DNA of 64,000 bases from Sedimentibacter sp. zth1 (GCF_017352195.1 NZ_CP071445.1:1240001-1304000); one strand, 5' to 3'. Positions 8,334-17,649 are shown, numbered from the stretch's first letter. Notes: generated by a model not told the origin, from the sequence alone. Made by a program: numbers and translations.

Positions 8334-9632
8334 TTAATTATTTACTTTTCTGATTTTAAAAAAATATATAATAACACATATTAAATAGTTTATTATTATA
8401 CCCACATATATTCCATTTAGCCCATATAAATTAGCTAATGCAAATATCCATATTATAGATGTAATTGAAATTATAGATGTAATTTTCAAAACAAATTTTT
8501 CGTGTCCTATTCCCTGTAAAAAACATTTTAAAATCTGTAAAATTGAATTAATAATTTGTATTATGATAACTAGCCAAAATATTTTAGTTGATTTTTCAAT
8601 TAAATGTCCATCTTTTGTTATAAAACCAAAGGTAAGTTTCGGATTAAATATAACAAATATACATAACAAAGTGATTAAAAAAACAGTTTCAAAAGTAGCG
8701 ATAGTTAAAATTTTATTTGATATTTCTTTTTTATTATATTGTATAGCTAATGTCATTGATGACTGTGCAAATGCAAATGCAGGAAGAATTATAAGACTAC
8801 CTATGCTTTCGAGTAAATTAAATGATGCAATATCTGATACACTTAATCTTGATACAATAGCCATAAGCATCATTACAAAAACAGTTGCTTCGATAAAATC
8901 CTGAAATAATAATGGTACATACAATTTAAATAGCTTTTTAATACAACTGCCATCAAATGAAAATACAAATTTTAATTTATATTTTTTAATGAGAACAAAA
9001 ATATATACAAGTATACCTGCAACCAAACCAATTACGCTACCATATGCTGCGCCCTTTACACCAAACTCTTTAAATCCAAATTTTCCGTATACCAAGCTAA
9101 TATCAAAAAATATATTTATAACTGTCGCTACAAATGTACTATAAAATGAAACTTTTGTGTTTTGCTGATTTCTAAAATAAACAGAAAATATAAAAGTAGC
9201 CAAATTTAAAAGTACAGTAAATGAAGAAATATAAAAATAGTCTACAGAAAATACAGCTATTTCACCTTTTAACCTATAAGCATTTATAAAGAGTTCTTTC
9301 CCAAATACCAATGCTATTACTATAAATAAAAGTCCTATAGCAATTGAAATAGTCATCACTACATTAAATAGTTTGTTAAATTTCTCATCATTATGTTCTG
9401 ACTTTAATTTCGCTGCCAATATATTGTATGCAACAGATATAATTCCTAATGTACCTGTTAAAGTATATATAATTTTTGAAGCAATACCAACTGCAGCAAA
9501 TCCCGTAGTTGAATATCTTCCAACAATAGCTTTGTCCAAAACCTCAAATAATGTTAACAGAATATAATTCAAAAGTATTGGTAAAGCCATGTTATTTATT
9601 AATTTTGTATAATTTTCTTTTTCTTTAATCAT
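8334..9632 (-). CDS. MATE-family efflux transporter
   Basis: 432-residue membrane protein with about twelve hydrophobic segments and the start typical of MATE proteins (NMALPILLNYILLTLFEVLD, then KAIVGRYSTTGFAAVGIASK). A second, similar half starts near residue 230 (LFKLYVPLLFQDFIEATVFVM). The family exports cations, drugs or metabolites using Na+ or H+ gradients; the substrate is not predictable. The SD is weak (AAAGTGAG). The 5' leader holds two hairpins, listed separately. Single-gene unit. Confidence 0.9.
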   Translation of the reverse strand: MIKEKENYTKLINNMALPILLNYILLTLFEVLDKAIVGRYSTTGFAAVGIASKIIYTLTGTLGIISVAYNILAAKLKSEHNDEKFNKLFNVVMTISIAIGLLFIVIALVFGKELFINAYRLKGEIAVFSVDYFYISSFTVLLNLATFIFSVYFRNQQNTKVSFYSTFVATVINIFFDISLVYGKFGFKEFGVKGAAYGSVIGLVAGILVYIFVLIKKYKLKFVFSFDGSCIKKLFKLYVPLLFQDFIEATVFVMMLMAIVSRLSVSDIASFNLLESIGSLIILPAFAFAQSSMTLAIQYNKKEISNKILTIATFETVFLITLLCIFVIFNPKLTFGFITKDGHLIEKSTKIFWLVIIIQIINSILQILKCFLQGIGHEKFVLKITSIISITSIIWIFALANLYGLNGIYVGIIINYLICVIIYFFKIRKVNN

Positions 9633-9643
9633 TATATCTCACT

Positions 9644-9702
9644 TTCTCTTATTTATCTTTATGATAAAAGAGAATAGTTTCATGCCTATCCTCTCGATAG
9701 GC
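9644..9702 (-). promoter_or_regulatory. Structured 5' leader of the MATE gene
   Basis: Two hairpins lie just upstream of the start. The first is a perfect GCCTATC/GATAGGC stem with loop GAGAG (9702-9684). The second is TTCTCTT-TTATC pairing with GATAA-AAGAGAA (9674-9644), with a two-base bulge. The second abuts the weak SD and could control its access. No known riboswitch class matched. Confidence 0.3.
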
Positions 9703-9743
9703 TGAATACAAACGCATTATTCATTGATTCACTTCCTTAATTA

Positions 9744-9777
9744 GCAAAGTACCTACTTGCTTAATTAGGTACTTTGC
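9744..9777 (-). terminator. Putative terminator of the M24 peptidase gene
   Basis: An 11-bp perfect stem, GCAAAGTACCT (9744-9754) with AGGTACTTTGC (9767-9777), 24 bases past the stop codon. The U-tract after it is poor. Confidence 0.5.
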
Positions 9778-9800
9778 TTTAAAATTATTTATTTCTAATA

Positions 9801-10892
9801 TTAAATTACTATTATTTCTTTAGAAGCATGGTTAATTACTTCTCTACCATTATCAGTAATAACTACTAAATCTTCTATTCTAATACCAAATTCACCTACT
9901 CTGTAAATACCTGGTTCTATACTAAATGCCATACCTTTTTCAAGTTTTCTTTTATTACTTTGCTTGATGTATGGAGCTTCATGTATTGAATATCCAATAC
10001 CATGGCCAAGTCTTGTAATAAATGTTGATCCATATCCTGATTTTTCGACAACATCTCGTGCTGCTTTGTCTATATCAGGTATATACGCGCCTTCAACGGC
10101 CTTACTTTCACCAGCAATATTGGCTTCTAAAACATATTCATACATTTTTCTTTCTTCCTCTGTCACTCCACCAATAAATATTGTTCTTGTCATATCAGAA
10201 CACATGTTATTGTATACACATCCAAAGTCCAATAAAAGAATGTCTTTTTTCTCAATCACTCTTTGATTTCCTGGATAATGAGGAAGTGCTGAATTTGATC
10301 CTGAACAGATTAATGTAAATCCAGGTTGAGCACCCTTTTCAATAAAGGTTCTATCAATAAAGTTTGCTACATCGACTTCTTTCATGCCAGGTTTTACAAA
10401 TTTTAAAATTTCTAAAAACGTTTCATCTGTTATTTGAGATGCTTTTCTTAAATTTTCAATTTCTTCATTAGTTTTTATTATTCTCATTTCTTCAAGCATT
10501 GGTTTACCATTAATAAATTTGACATCTAAGTTTTCCATTATATCAAGTATCAAGCATGCTCTCTCAGTTGAGTTTACTCCTATAGTTTTACCTATTAATC
10601 CATTCTCTTCGAATGCCTTATTGACTGTATCCATATATCCGTCACCGTCAAACCAACCATAAACCTTGATACTTTCACCTAGAACTTCTTGGATTTCTGC
10701 AGCTGTCAATAAATTACATACATAAAAATATTCTCCAGTGTTTTTGATAATTAGAGCTTGAAATCTTTCACACAAATGTGTATTGTGTCCAATCAAGAAT
10801 TCCATTTCCTCTGATGGACATATAAGCATCGCATCAAGCTTTTTTTTCTTTAAAATATCTACTAACTTGTTAATATACTCTTTTCTAACCAT
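9801..10892 (-). CDS. Xaa-Pro peptidase (M24 family aminopeptidase/dipeptidase)
   Basis: 363-residue cytosolic metallopeptidase. The N-terminal creatinase-like domain spans about residues 1-130 and the pita-bread catalytic domain about 135-355. All five metal ligands are seen: Asp in LLLDFGCV, Asp in CSDMTRTIF, His in RLGHGIGYSIHE, Glu in FSIEPGIY and Glu in GIRIEDLVV. It removes residues next to proline from peptides. ATG at 10892 follows GGAGGAT; an ATG at 10904 sits at the start of that SD. Xaa-Pro aminopeptidase and prolidase cannot be separated by eye. Confidence 0.88.
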   Translation of the reverse strand: MVRKEYINKLVDILKKKKLDAMLICPSEEMEFLIGHNTHLCERFQALIIKNTGEYFYVCNLLTAAEIQEVLGESIKVYGWFDGDGYMDTVNKAFEENGLIGKTIGVNSTERACLILDIMENLDVKFINGKPMLEEMRIIKTNEEIENLRKASQITDETFLEILKFVKPGMKEVDVANFIDRTFIEKGAQPGFTLICSGSNSALPHYPGNQRVIEKKDILLLDFGCVYNNMCSDMTRTIFIGGVTEEERKMYEYVLEANIAGESKAVEGAYIPDIDKAARDVVEKSGYGSTFITRLGHGIGYSIHEAPYIKQSNKRKLEKGMAFSIEPGIYRVGEFGIRIEDLVVITDNGREVINHASKEIIVI

Positions 10893-10990
10893 AATATCCT
10901 CCAATTTTTGTATTATGCTTTATTTTAAACACCCACTAATAAATGATATATTTTGATAATCATTATCTTTTACTAGTTACTTATCTTCTA

Positions 10991-11191
10991 TCAGACATAG
11001 ACGATTAAGTTTAGTATACCTATATTAATATATTCAATTGGTACACCTTCTATATTAATATATTCAATTGGTACACCTTCTATTTTAACACATTCATCAA
11101 TTACGTCAATAACCATTATAACATCTTTATTATATTTTTTAACTGACTTTTCAAACCTATATTTGCACATACACTTATATTTTGTATACAC
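10991..11191 (-). CDS. Doubtful small ORF containing a perfect 30-bp tandem duplication
   Basis: A 66-codon frame starting GTG at 11191, whose SD (AAGGAG) touches the GTG, which is too close. An ATG at 11170 is too far from it. The product is Lys/Tyr-rich at the start (VKKYNKDVIMVIDVID), then carries the decapeptide EGVPIEYINI twice because of the DNA repeat, and ends ILNLIVYV. No family recognised. It may be a decayed or slipping gene, or not a gene. Confidence 0.25.
   Translation of the reverse strand: MYTKYKCMCKYRFEKSVKKYNKDVIMVIDVIDECVKIEGVPIEYINIEGVPIEYINIGILNLIVYV
11021..11080. repeat. Perfect tandem duplication of a 30-bp unit
   Basis: 11021-11050 and 11051-11080 are identical over 30 bases (unit starts TATATTAATATATTCAATTG). 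The unit is a multiple of three, so the minus-strand frame stays open across it. Confidence 0.95.
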
Positions 11192-11236
11192 TCCTTGTTC
11201 TAATAGAATATATTAATATGAAGGAGTGTTTTATTT

Positions 11237-11812
11237 ATGGCTATAGAAAGTAAAAATCCAACTAATAAAGAATGTATTAAATATATAACTGATAAATCTA
11301 ATCAATTAGGGATACCTGCTCGTCTATCCCTTGCAACTGCATGGATTGAAAGTGGATTTACGCAGTTCGATTATTTAGGCAATACTCTTAGAAATCCTAC
11401 TTCTAATGACTTCGGAATTATGCAAATAACTATAGGTGCAAAAATGTGTATGTCAGACTGGGGGTATATAAGTAATAAGGACTGGGATAGATTACTTATA
11501 GATTGGAAATTTAATATTGATATAGGACTATCTGAACTTAAATCATGCTATGAACTATCCTGTAATTCAACCGAAGAAATACAAATAGGATGTAAACATT
11601 TTAATGGAATAACTACTGAAGATTGTATTGCAAGGGCTACATACAGTGCCTATAACGCAGGACCTAACAACATAAGCAGATATAGAACACCCTTTATTGT
11701 TTTAACTAGTAAAACTGAAAAGCCTTATATTTATGAAAACAGATATGATTATAGGGACATTAACTTCTGGACTATTTATTCTTGTAAGTCTTGGGAAAAA
11801 ATTGTAATATAA
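11237..11812 (+). CDS. SLT-type lytic transglycosylase domain protein without signal peptide
   Basis: 191 residues. The lysozyme-like SLT fold shows the catalytic glutamate (Glu38) in LATAWIESGF, then DFGIMQIT (about residue 58) and YSAYNAGPNNI (about 136), the three classic transglycosylase motifs. It would cut the glycan strand of peptidoglycan with formation of 1,6-anhydro-muramic acid. There is no N-terminal signal or membrane segment, so export would need a holin, lysis or another route. The SD is AAGGAG. A phage or mobile-element origin is possible, but no phage genes are near. Stand-alone gene with a hairpin after it. Confidence 0.8.
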   Translation: MAIESKNPTNKECIKYITDKSNQLGIPARLSLATAWIESGFTQFDYLGNTLRNPTSNDFGIMQITIGAKMCMSDWGYISNKDWDRLLIDWKFNIDIGLSELKSCYELSCNSTEEIQIGCKHFNGITTEDCIARATYSAYNAGPNNISRYRTPFIVLTSKTEKPYIYENRYDYRDINFWTIYSCKSWEKIVI

Positions 11813-11820
11813 TATTTTCA

Positions 11821-11856
11821 AAAAAAGTTGCTTTACAAGCTATGTAAAGCAACTTT
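11821..11856. terminator. Terminator between the SLT gene and the methyltransferase gene
   Basis: A 13-bp perfect stem, AAAGTTGCTTTAC (11824-11836) with GTAAAGCAACTTT (11844-11856). The T-run is stronger on the minus strand, so it mainly serves the methyltransferase gene and also lies after the convergent SLT gene. Confidence 0.75.
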
Positions 11857-11885
11857 AGTCTCCTATGTGAACAATCTCTATATTA

Positions 11886-13046
11886 TTAGTTTATTTTTTC
11901 ATTAATTTGAGAATTATAATAATTTTCTATAAATATATTTTCTAAATTGTAAAACGATTTGAATTTTTCATAATCAATTTTTGCTTTTTCATTAATCTTA
12001 GTTTTTACTGCTCTTATCAAAATATTTTTAGGTGTATGCTCCATATCAACAAACTCTACCATTTGAACCTTATACCCCTTTGCCTCTAAGAACAGACCTC
12101 TTAAACTATCAGTTACAAGTGAAGATAGTCTCTCTTTAATTAAACCATGTTTTAACATTGGTTCTAAATTCAAATTATTGATTTTATTATAAAATTCATG
12201 TTGACAACAAGGAACTGAAAGAATTAAATCGGTATTCCATGTTATCGCTTTTACAAGTGCTGCATCTGTTGCATTATCACACGCATGCAGAGTTACAACA
12301 AGATCAATATTTAGATTTGTATTATAGTCCTTTATATCTCCATTTTCAAATTTCAAATGATTATATTGTAATTTTCTAGCAACATTATTGCAAAATTCAA
12401 TTACATCAGTTTTTAAATCTAATCCTACTATACTTACATTAACTTTCTTTATTTTATAAAAGTAATAATAAAGCGCAAATGTTAGATATGCTTTTCCACA
12501 GCCAAAATCAATAATTTTATAATCTTCCTTTAAATCTGTTTTACTTACAACATCATCAACTATTTCAAGAAATTTATTGATTTGTTTGAACTTATCATAG
12601 TATTTAGATAAAACCTTACCATCCTTATTCATAACTCCAAGTTCAATTAGAAAATCACATGGTTTATTTTCTTCAATAATGTATTGCTTTATATTATTAT
12701 GATATTTAATTTCTTGTTTTTTTGTAGCCTTACCTTTGATTATCTTCATATTGCCTTTTTTATTTACCAATAATTGATAATCAGCATCAACGGTAAAAAT
12801 ATTTGCATTTTTATAACTTTTTGACAAAGTTACAAGTCTATCCACTATAAATTCTATATCTAAATTTTCATGAAAAACTTGCTTATCAGTAAATTTTTCT
12901 ATTTGATAAATTACACTTTCTTTAGATATTATAGGCTTAACGGTAATTTTTTTATATGCTTCTTCTTTTTTTATAGATGATGCAAAAACACAATATATAA
13001 GAGTTGTATTTTTGATATTTTCCTCTAATATTTCTAATAATTCCAT
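11886..13046 (-). CDS. Class I SAM-dependent methyltransferase (METTL25/Methyltransf_32-like)
   Basis: 386 residues. The N-terminal 130 residues form an unassigned domain. The SAM-binding Rossmann fold follows: motif I IIDFGCGKAYLTFAL (about residue 178), VGLDLKTDV (motif II), NGDIKDY, then VTLHACDNATDAAL and LSVPCCQHEFYN. The HACD and PCCQ motifs are typical of the Methyltransf_32 group that includes the METTL25/RRNAD1 proteins. The target (RNA or protein) is unknown. It starts 15 bases after the glnS stop, so it is probably co-transcribed with glnS. Confidence 0.75.
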   Translation of the reverse strand: MELLEILEENIKNTTLIYCVFASSIKKEEAYKKITVKPIISKESVIYQIEKFTDKQVFHENLDIEFIVDRLVTLSKSYKNANIFTVDADYQLLVNKKGNMKIIKGKATKKQEIKYHNNIKQYIIEENKPCDFLIELGVMNKDGKVLSKYYDKFKQINKFLEIVDDVVSKTDLKEDYKIIDFGCGKAYLTFALYYYFYKIKKVNVSIVGLDLKTDVIEFCNNVARKLQYNHLKFENGDIKDYNTNLNIDLVVTLHACDNATDAALVKAITWNTDLILSVPCCQHEFYNKINNLNLEPMLKHGLIKERLSSLVTDSLRGLFLEAKGYKVQMVEFVDMEHTPKNILIRAVKTKINEKAKIDYEKFKSFYNLENIFIENYYNSQINEKIN

Positions 13047-13061
13047 TTCTTCTCCAACGAA

Positions 13062-14738
13062 TTATTTGTAACTGCTTTTTAATGATACTATTTGATTAAA
13101 TACAAAATGATTATCTGTTGAATCTCTATCAATTATAAAATATCCATGTCTTAGAAATTGGAATCTATCGCCAACTTTATGCTCATTAATATTTTTTTCA
13201 AGCTTGCAATTTTCTAAAACAACCTTAGAATTTGGATTTAATTTTTCTAAGAAATTAGTTTTATCGTAATCTTCATTCTCCATCATATAGTCATATAATC
13301 TAACAGTAGCATCTATACAATTATTTGCATCTACCCAATGCATAGTACTTTTAACTTTTCTACCTTTAAAACCACTACCACTCTTAGTTTCTGGATCATA
13401 AGTACAATATACCTCTGTTACATTGCCATTTTCGTCCTTTTTGAAGTCTTCACATTTTATAAAGTATGCGTGTCTAAGTCTAACTTCATTACCTGGATAA
13501 AGTCTAAAATACTTTTTAGGTGGCTCTTCCATAAAGTCACCACGCTCAATATATATTTCTCTTGAGAAAGGTATTTGTCTTTTACCCATTGTTTCATTTT
13601 CCGGATTGTTTTGAGCCTCTAGATATTCAACTTGATCTTCTGGATAGTTTGTTATAATTACTTTAATTGGATCTAATACAGCCATTGTTCTAGGTGATTT
13701 TTCCTTTAAATCTTCTCTTACAGCATTCTCAAGCATTGATATATCAACTTGGCTTTGAGATTTAGACACTCCTATATCATCAAGAAATCTGTATAATGCT
13801 TCAACTGTATATCCTCTTCTTCTAATACCGGCTACAGTAGGCATACGTGGATCATCCCAACCATCCACATATCCTTCTTCTACCATACGTTTTAAATATC
13901 TTTTACCCATCATTGTTTTTGATAAATAAAGCTTAGCGAATTCAATTTGTTGTGTTGGTTCATCCTTAAATTCATCAAGATGCGCTAAAACCCAATCATA
14001 AAAAGGTCTATGGTCTTCAAATTCAAGAGTACATACCGAATGAGTTACTCCTTCATATGCATCCTCAATTGGATGTGCAAAATCATACATAGGATAAATA
14101 CACCATTTGTCCTTTGTATTGTGATGATATTCGTGCATTATTCTATATATTGCTGGATCTCTCATATTGATGTTAGGGCTAGACATATCTATTTTAGCAC
14201 GCAATATTTTTTCTCCATTTTTATACTTATCTAATCTCATATTTTCAAATAACTCTAAATTTTCTTCTATACTTCTATTTCTATAAGGACTATTTTTACC
14301 TGGCTCTGTAAGCGTTCCTCTATATTCTCTCATTTCTTCTGCTGTCAAATCATCTACATATGCTAAACCTTTTTTTATTAGTTCAACAGCACATTCATAC
14401 ATTTTATCAAAATAATCGGATGCATATAATGCATGACCATCCCATTTTGGGCAAAGCCATTTAATATCATCAACAATTGATTTAACATAACTTTCATCTT
14501 CTTTAACAGGATTAGTATCATCAAATCTTAGGTTGAATTTACCGTTGTTTTTCATTGCAAGACTATAGTTTAAACATATTGATTTAGCATGACCAATATG
14601 CAAATATCCGTTTGGTTCTGGTGGAAAACGAGTCTGTACCCTCGCATCATATTTTCTATTTTTTATATCATCATTTATGATTTTCTGTATAAAATTCACC
14701 GATTCTTTATTGTCATTAGTATTAATATTTTCGCTCAT
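13062..14738 (-). CDS. glnS: Glutaminyl-tRNA synthetase
   Basis: 558-residue class I synthetase charging tRNA-Gln. Seen: [18 protein letters not shown] (HIGH motif, about residue 40), the KMSKS-like [11 protein letters not shown] (about 270), and a C-terminal anticodon-binding beta-barrel region ([18 protein letters not shown]). Other signatures are FDDTNPVKE and [12 protein letters not shown] at 14738 lies nine bases after AAGGAG; the in-frame TTG at 14747 touches that SD. Many Firmicutes instead make Gln-tRNA by the GatCAB route, so direct GlnRS is worth noting. No T-box was recognised upstream. Confidence 0.95.
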   Translation of the reverse strand: MSENINTNDNKESVNFIQKIINDDIKNRKYDARVQTRFPPEPNGYLHIGHAKSICLNYSLAMKNNGKFNLRFDDTNPVKEDESYVKSIVDDIKWLCPKWDGHALYASDYFDKMYECAVELIKKGLAYVDDLTAEEMREYRGTLTEPGKNSPYRNRSIEENLELFENMRLDKYKNGEKILRAKIDMSSPNINMRDPAIYRIMHEYHHNTKDKWCIYPMYDFAHPIEDAYEGVTHSVCTLEFEDHRPFYDWVLAHLDEFKDEPTQQIEFAKLYLSKTMMGKRYLKRMVEEGYVDGWDDPRMPTVAGIRRRGYTVEALYRFLDDIGVSKSQSQVDISMLENAVREDLKEKSPRTMAVLDPIKVIITNYPEDQVEYLEAQNNPENETMGKRQIPFSREIYIERGDFMEEPPKKYFRLYPGNEVRLRHAYFIKCEDFKKDENGNVTEVYCTYDPETKSGSGFKGRKVKSTMHWVDANNCIDATVRLYDYMMENEDYDKTNFLEKLNPNSKVVLENCKLEKNINEHKVGDRFQFLRHGYFIIDRDSTDNHFVFNQIVSLKSSYK

Positions 14739-14920
14739 TGTACACAACTCCTTTTTTGTTTAATATAGCTAAAATTAGCTTTTTTTATACATAAACTATT
14801 ATCTTAATATGATACCATATAAATGTAAAATATAAAAGAAAAATTTAGTGCAATTCTGAACAGAAGCAATATATATACAAGCTAAGCCATTGTTAAGATT
14901 TCAGTTAATAATATAAGTCA

Positions 14921-15409
14921 TCATAATCTGACGTATCCCCTGACATTTTCATATGACCTTTTTACTATAGCCGATACATTACCAAAATTACCTTCTGCTG
15001 TTTCAATCATTGTTTCTGTTATATTCAAAACAATTCCTATATGATCGTGAGCTTTATTTTCAAAAACATTATCAAACAATACAATATCTCCTACTTGTGG
15101 AGATTGTGTTTTTTCTATCCATGCATGTATTTCGAGTAATTTTGCCCACTGTTCCCATGCAATAACACCTGCAAAACTACAATTTACAGATTTATTTTGA
15201 TAGCGAATAGGTAGCTCATATCCAGATAATTTTACACAATGATAAACAAAAGCTGCACACCAACAATTATCCCAACTATCAATCGTCCATGTATCCGAGT
15301 ATGGGAATAAATCAGCTATTGGTTGTAAATTTGTTTTTGTCCCCATAACATTCCCATGGTAGAATTTTTGCGCTTCTTTCTTTGCAATATTGGCTAAACT
15401 ACTGTTCAT
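14921..15409 (-). CDS. CHAP-domain amidase/endopeptidase without signal peptide
   Basis: 162 residues, almost all one CHAP (NlpC/P60-like) domain. Cys51 in CWCAAFVYHC is the predicted nucleophile, His123 in HDHIGIVLNI the base, and ETAEGNFG (136-142) the third polar site. The linker SPQVGDIVLF is typical. CHAP proteins cut peptidoglycan peptides or amide bonds. No signal peptide, membrane anchor or wall-binding domain is seen, which resembles small endolysin catalytic domains. SD GGAGGTG. It lies in the patchy stretch with GNAT genes, and a cytoplasmic role is possible. Confidence 0.75.
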   Translation of the reverse strand: MNSSLANIAKKEAQKFYHGNVMGTKTNLQPIADLFPYSDTWTIDSWDNCWCAAFVYHCVKLSGYELPIRYQNKSVNCSFAGVIAWEQWAKLLEIHAWIEKTQSPQVGDIVLFDNVFENKAHDHIGIVLNITETMIETAEGNFGNVSAIVKRSYENVRGYVRL

Positions 15410-15443
15410 AATACACCTCCATAAAATACAATATTAATCTATA

Positions 15444-15581
15444 TCACCTAAGCAACATCCTCATATTTTTAATATCAGCTTTACCAAGTCCATCTGAACC
15501 TTTAAGCCACATAGCATAAACATAATCTTTATCTATAAAGTAATTTTTTAATAAATAAATTATTTTATCTCTAATATCCAT
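15444..15581 (-). pseudogene. Remnant of a nucleotidyltransferase-domain gene
   Basis: A 45-codon frame with a good SD (AGAGGT) starting MDIRDKIIYLLKNYFIDKDY and going on to MWLKGSDGLGKADI before a premature stop. The GSD-x-GKAD stretch matches the start of the GS-x10-D-x-D motif of small nucleotidyltransferases, but the D-x-D part is gone. I read it as the N-terminus of a lost gene. A genuine short peptide is less likely. Confidence 0.45.
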
Positions 15582-15593
15582 ATTAACCTCTTT

Positions 15594-15641
15594 TTATGTT
15601 TCTATTATTGGAAATTCTTTAAGCATTTCTTCAAATTTCAT
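15594..15641 (-). pseudogene. 15-codon fragment resembling a GNAT N-terminus
   Basis: MKFEEMLKEFPIIET then stop. The EFPIIET segment is like the start of RimJ/RimL-type acetyltransferases (usually followed by ERLILR). It lies just upstream of the nucleotidyltransferase remnant. It is very short, so the assignment is tentative. Confidence 0.25.
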
Positions 15642-15746
15642 TTTTACCTTCATTCCTAAATAAAGAAATTTTTCATTTTTAATTTAGAAATTTAAATGTA
15701 TCATGTTCCCATGAATATTTTCTTTAACTAATTTTTATAAAATTTA

Positions 15747-16520
15747 TTATTTATTATACTCTATATAATATGTATCGTATGGTTTGTCCATCACATAACC
15801 AAGCTTCTTAGCTAAACCAACTGAGTTTAAATTCGCCGCATCCCAACTTGGATATATTCCTCTATCTAAACAATCTATGATAAGTGCCGCACTCGCTATA
15901 GTAGCTAAACCTTTTTTCCTATACTCTGGGTCTGTATCAATTTCTATTTCAATACCACCGTCATAAATGCTGTACGATGTAGCACAGCATATAACTTTTT
16001 CTCCATGCATAATGCAATAACCAAATCCTCTATTCAGAAAATCTTCTACTGACTCATACTGTTCAGTGAAATCTTTTGTATGGTTTATAAAAAAATCGCT
16101 TTTTGTTATTTTCTCGTCTATTTTTTTAAGCTCATAGTCAACTGGCAATTTTGATATAAAACTTTTTATATGGTTATAATCTAAATACTTAGCATCCTGT
16201 TTAAAAGAATATCTATCAAATTTTTCATATCGACCTTTATGTATTTCTTCTATTTTATTTTTCCACTCTTCAGTTTCTACGATAACTAAAGAATCTTGTG
16301 GAAGATTACATAACAGTTCATCTACTACATCTAATTTCACATTTCCAGCATAAAAAATAAATAAACCTACAATTATTTGTGCAACTGTTGGATTATCTAA
16401 ATTATCAACGTATACCTCACCCATATGTCCTTGCAAGCATGATAAAATCATTGTATCATCCATATCTTCAAACATAGGTATTATTTTTTTTCTTAAGTTT
16501 TTCTCAACTTTGTATATCAC
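15747..16520 (-). CDS. GNAT acetyltransferase (GNAT_acetyltran/ZmaR-like)
   Basis: 257 residues. The N-terminal half (1-125) is the non-catalytic domain of the PF12746-type group, which includes zwittermicin A resistance proteins. The C-terminal GNAT fold shows the acetyl-CoA loop DPEYRKKGLATIASAALI (about residue 195) and WDAANLNSVGLAKKLGY. Members acetylate small molecules, often antibiotics; the substrate here is unknown. It is 50 bases downstream of the next GNAT gene and probably in one transcript with it. Confidence 0.75.
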   Translation of the reverse strand: MIYKVEKNLRKKIIPMFEDMDDTMILSCLQGHMGEVYVDNLDNPTVAQIIVGLFIFYAGNVKLDVVDELLCNLPQDSLVIVETEEWKNKIEEIHKGRYEKFDRYSFKQDAKYLDYNHIKSFISKLPVDYELKKIDEKITKSDFFINHTKDFTEQYESVEDFLNRGFGYCIMHGEKVICCATSYSIYDGGIEIEIDTDPEYRKKGLATIASAALIIDCLDRGIYPSWDAANLNSVGLAKKLGYVMDKPYDTYYIEYNK

Positions 16521-16569
16521 TTTATTTTCTCCTGTCTACAATTTTGCATATTATTTTTTTATGTATTAT

Positions 16570-17007
16570 TTAAAGCTGTTTTATCATTAATACTTCGTCA
16601 TATACAATTTTTCCCGTATTTTCAAAGCCCATTTTTTCGTATAAACCTAATGCTACTGTGTTAGTAGGTTCAGCACTTGTGTAAAATTTTACATTCCCAT
16701 GCTCTTCTCTTACCACGTCAAACAATTTTTCAATTGCTAGTTTACCTATACCTTGGTTTTGATATTTTTTGTCTACCATAAGTCTACACATACCATACAT
16801 ATCTATTTCATCATCTAAATCATACATAACAAATCCAACTAATTCATTATCCTTATATATTGCAAAAGGATACATATCTACTTCATAATTTGCTTGTAGC
16901 AATGAAAAAGAGTTAGATGCAACAAATTTCTTTTGTTCATCTGCAACTTGTAATTCTATAACATCATACATATTTTCTCTGTCTATTGTTCTTAATTCTA
17001 TATTCAT
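16570..17007 (-). CDS. GNAT acetyltransferase, BltD/diamine-acetyltransferase-like
   Basis: 145-residue single-domain GNAT enzyme. The N-terminal VIELQVADEQKKFVASNSFS is typical of the BltD/PaiA spermine/spermidine acetyltransferases. The acetyl-CoA loop is KKYQNQGIGKLAIEKLF (about residue 84), followed by NTVALGLYEKMGFENTGK. It would acetylate polyamines or a similar amine with acetyl-CoA. It lies 22 bases after the upstream GNAT gene, in the same direction. Confidence 0.75.
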   Translation of the reverse strand: MNIELRTIDRENMYDVIELQVADEQKKFVASNSFSLLQANYEVDMYPFAIYKDNELVGFVMYDLDDEIDMYGMCRLMVDKKYQNQGIGKLAIEKLFDVVREEHGNVKFYTSAEPTNTVALGLYEKMGFENTGKIVYDEVLMIKQL

Positions 17008-17028
17008 TTTATTTTTCTCCTAGTTTAA

Positions 17029-17556
17029 TTATTTTTTATGTTCTGATTCTAATATTGAGTAGTATTGTTGGTCTGTCCACTTACCATTCCAATCGAGTTC
17101 TTCTTTAAAAATTCCTTCTAATCTCATGCCACACTTTGACATCATTTTGCCTGAACCTATATTTTCAATGTTACACATACCAACTACTTTATGGGCTTTT
17201 AACTCTTCAAATGCAAATTTTAAAAGCAGTTTTAAACTTTCTGCGCCATAGCCTTTCTTTTGGAATTGGGGCAAAATACTATATCCAACTTCCCAAGATT
17301 TTCTCCATTCACAGTATTTCCATACACTTACAAACCCAATTTTTGTTTGAAGCTTGTCCCCCTTTATTGTTACAATAAAATCAAATGTTCTATCTCCATT
17401 AATACGAGTGATAAATTTTTCTCTTAATTTTTCATCATTTTCAGCAACATCTTCTTCATATATCCATAAACTTTTATCAGATTCAGCTCTACATAAAAAT
17501 TCTATGTCCTTTTCTGTTGCACTAGTTAATATTATTTGATTACCTTCTATTTTCAT
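17029..17556 (-). CDS. GNAT acetyltransferase, RimJ/RimL type
   Basis: 175 residues. Start MKIEGNQIILTSATEKDIEF, acetyl-CoA loop ILPQFQKKGYGAESLKLLL (about residue 98), and the C-terminal ENIGSGKMMSKCGMRLEG typical of the RimJ/RimL-like group that acetylates N-termini or small amines. SD GGAGG. First gene of a three-gene GNAT run (17029, 16570, 15747), separated from the fourth GNAT gene upstream by a hairpin terminator. Substrate unknown. Confidence 0.8.
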   Translation of the reverse strand: MKIEGNQIILTSATEKDIEFLCRAESDKSLWIYEEDVAENDEKLREKFITRINGDRTFDFIVTIKGDKLQTKIGFVSVWKYCEWRKSWEVGYSILPQFQKKGYGAESLKLLLKFAFEELKAHKVVGMCNIENIGSGKMMSKCGMRLEGIFKEELDWNGKWTDQQYYSILESEHKK

Positions 17557-17619
17557 TTTTCCTCCAAAATGTTTAGTATAACTCTCAAAAACACTAAGAG
17601 CTTTAAATTTAAATAATAT

Positions 17620-17649
17620 TTTAGCAGAGCGTTTTTGTACTCTGCTAAA
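17620..17649 (-). terminator. Putative terminator after the first GNAT gene
   Basis: TTTAGCAGAG (17620-17629) pairs perfectly with CTCTGCTAAA (17640-17649), with a T/A-rich tail on the minus strand. Confidence 0.6.

Noticed and set aside
9644-9702. Mini-ykkC (guanidine) riboswitch before the MATE gene
   Set aside because: Two hairpins are present, but the loops lack the ACGR sequence that defines that class.
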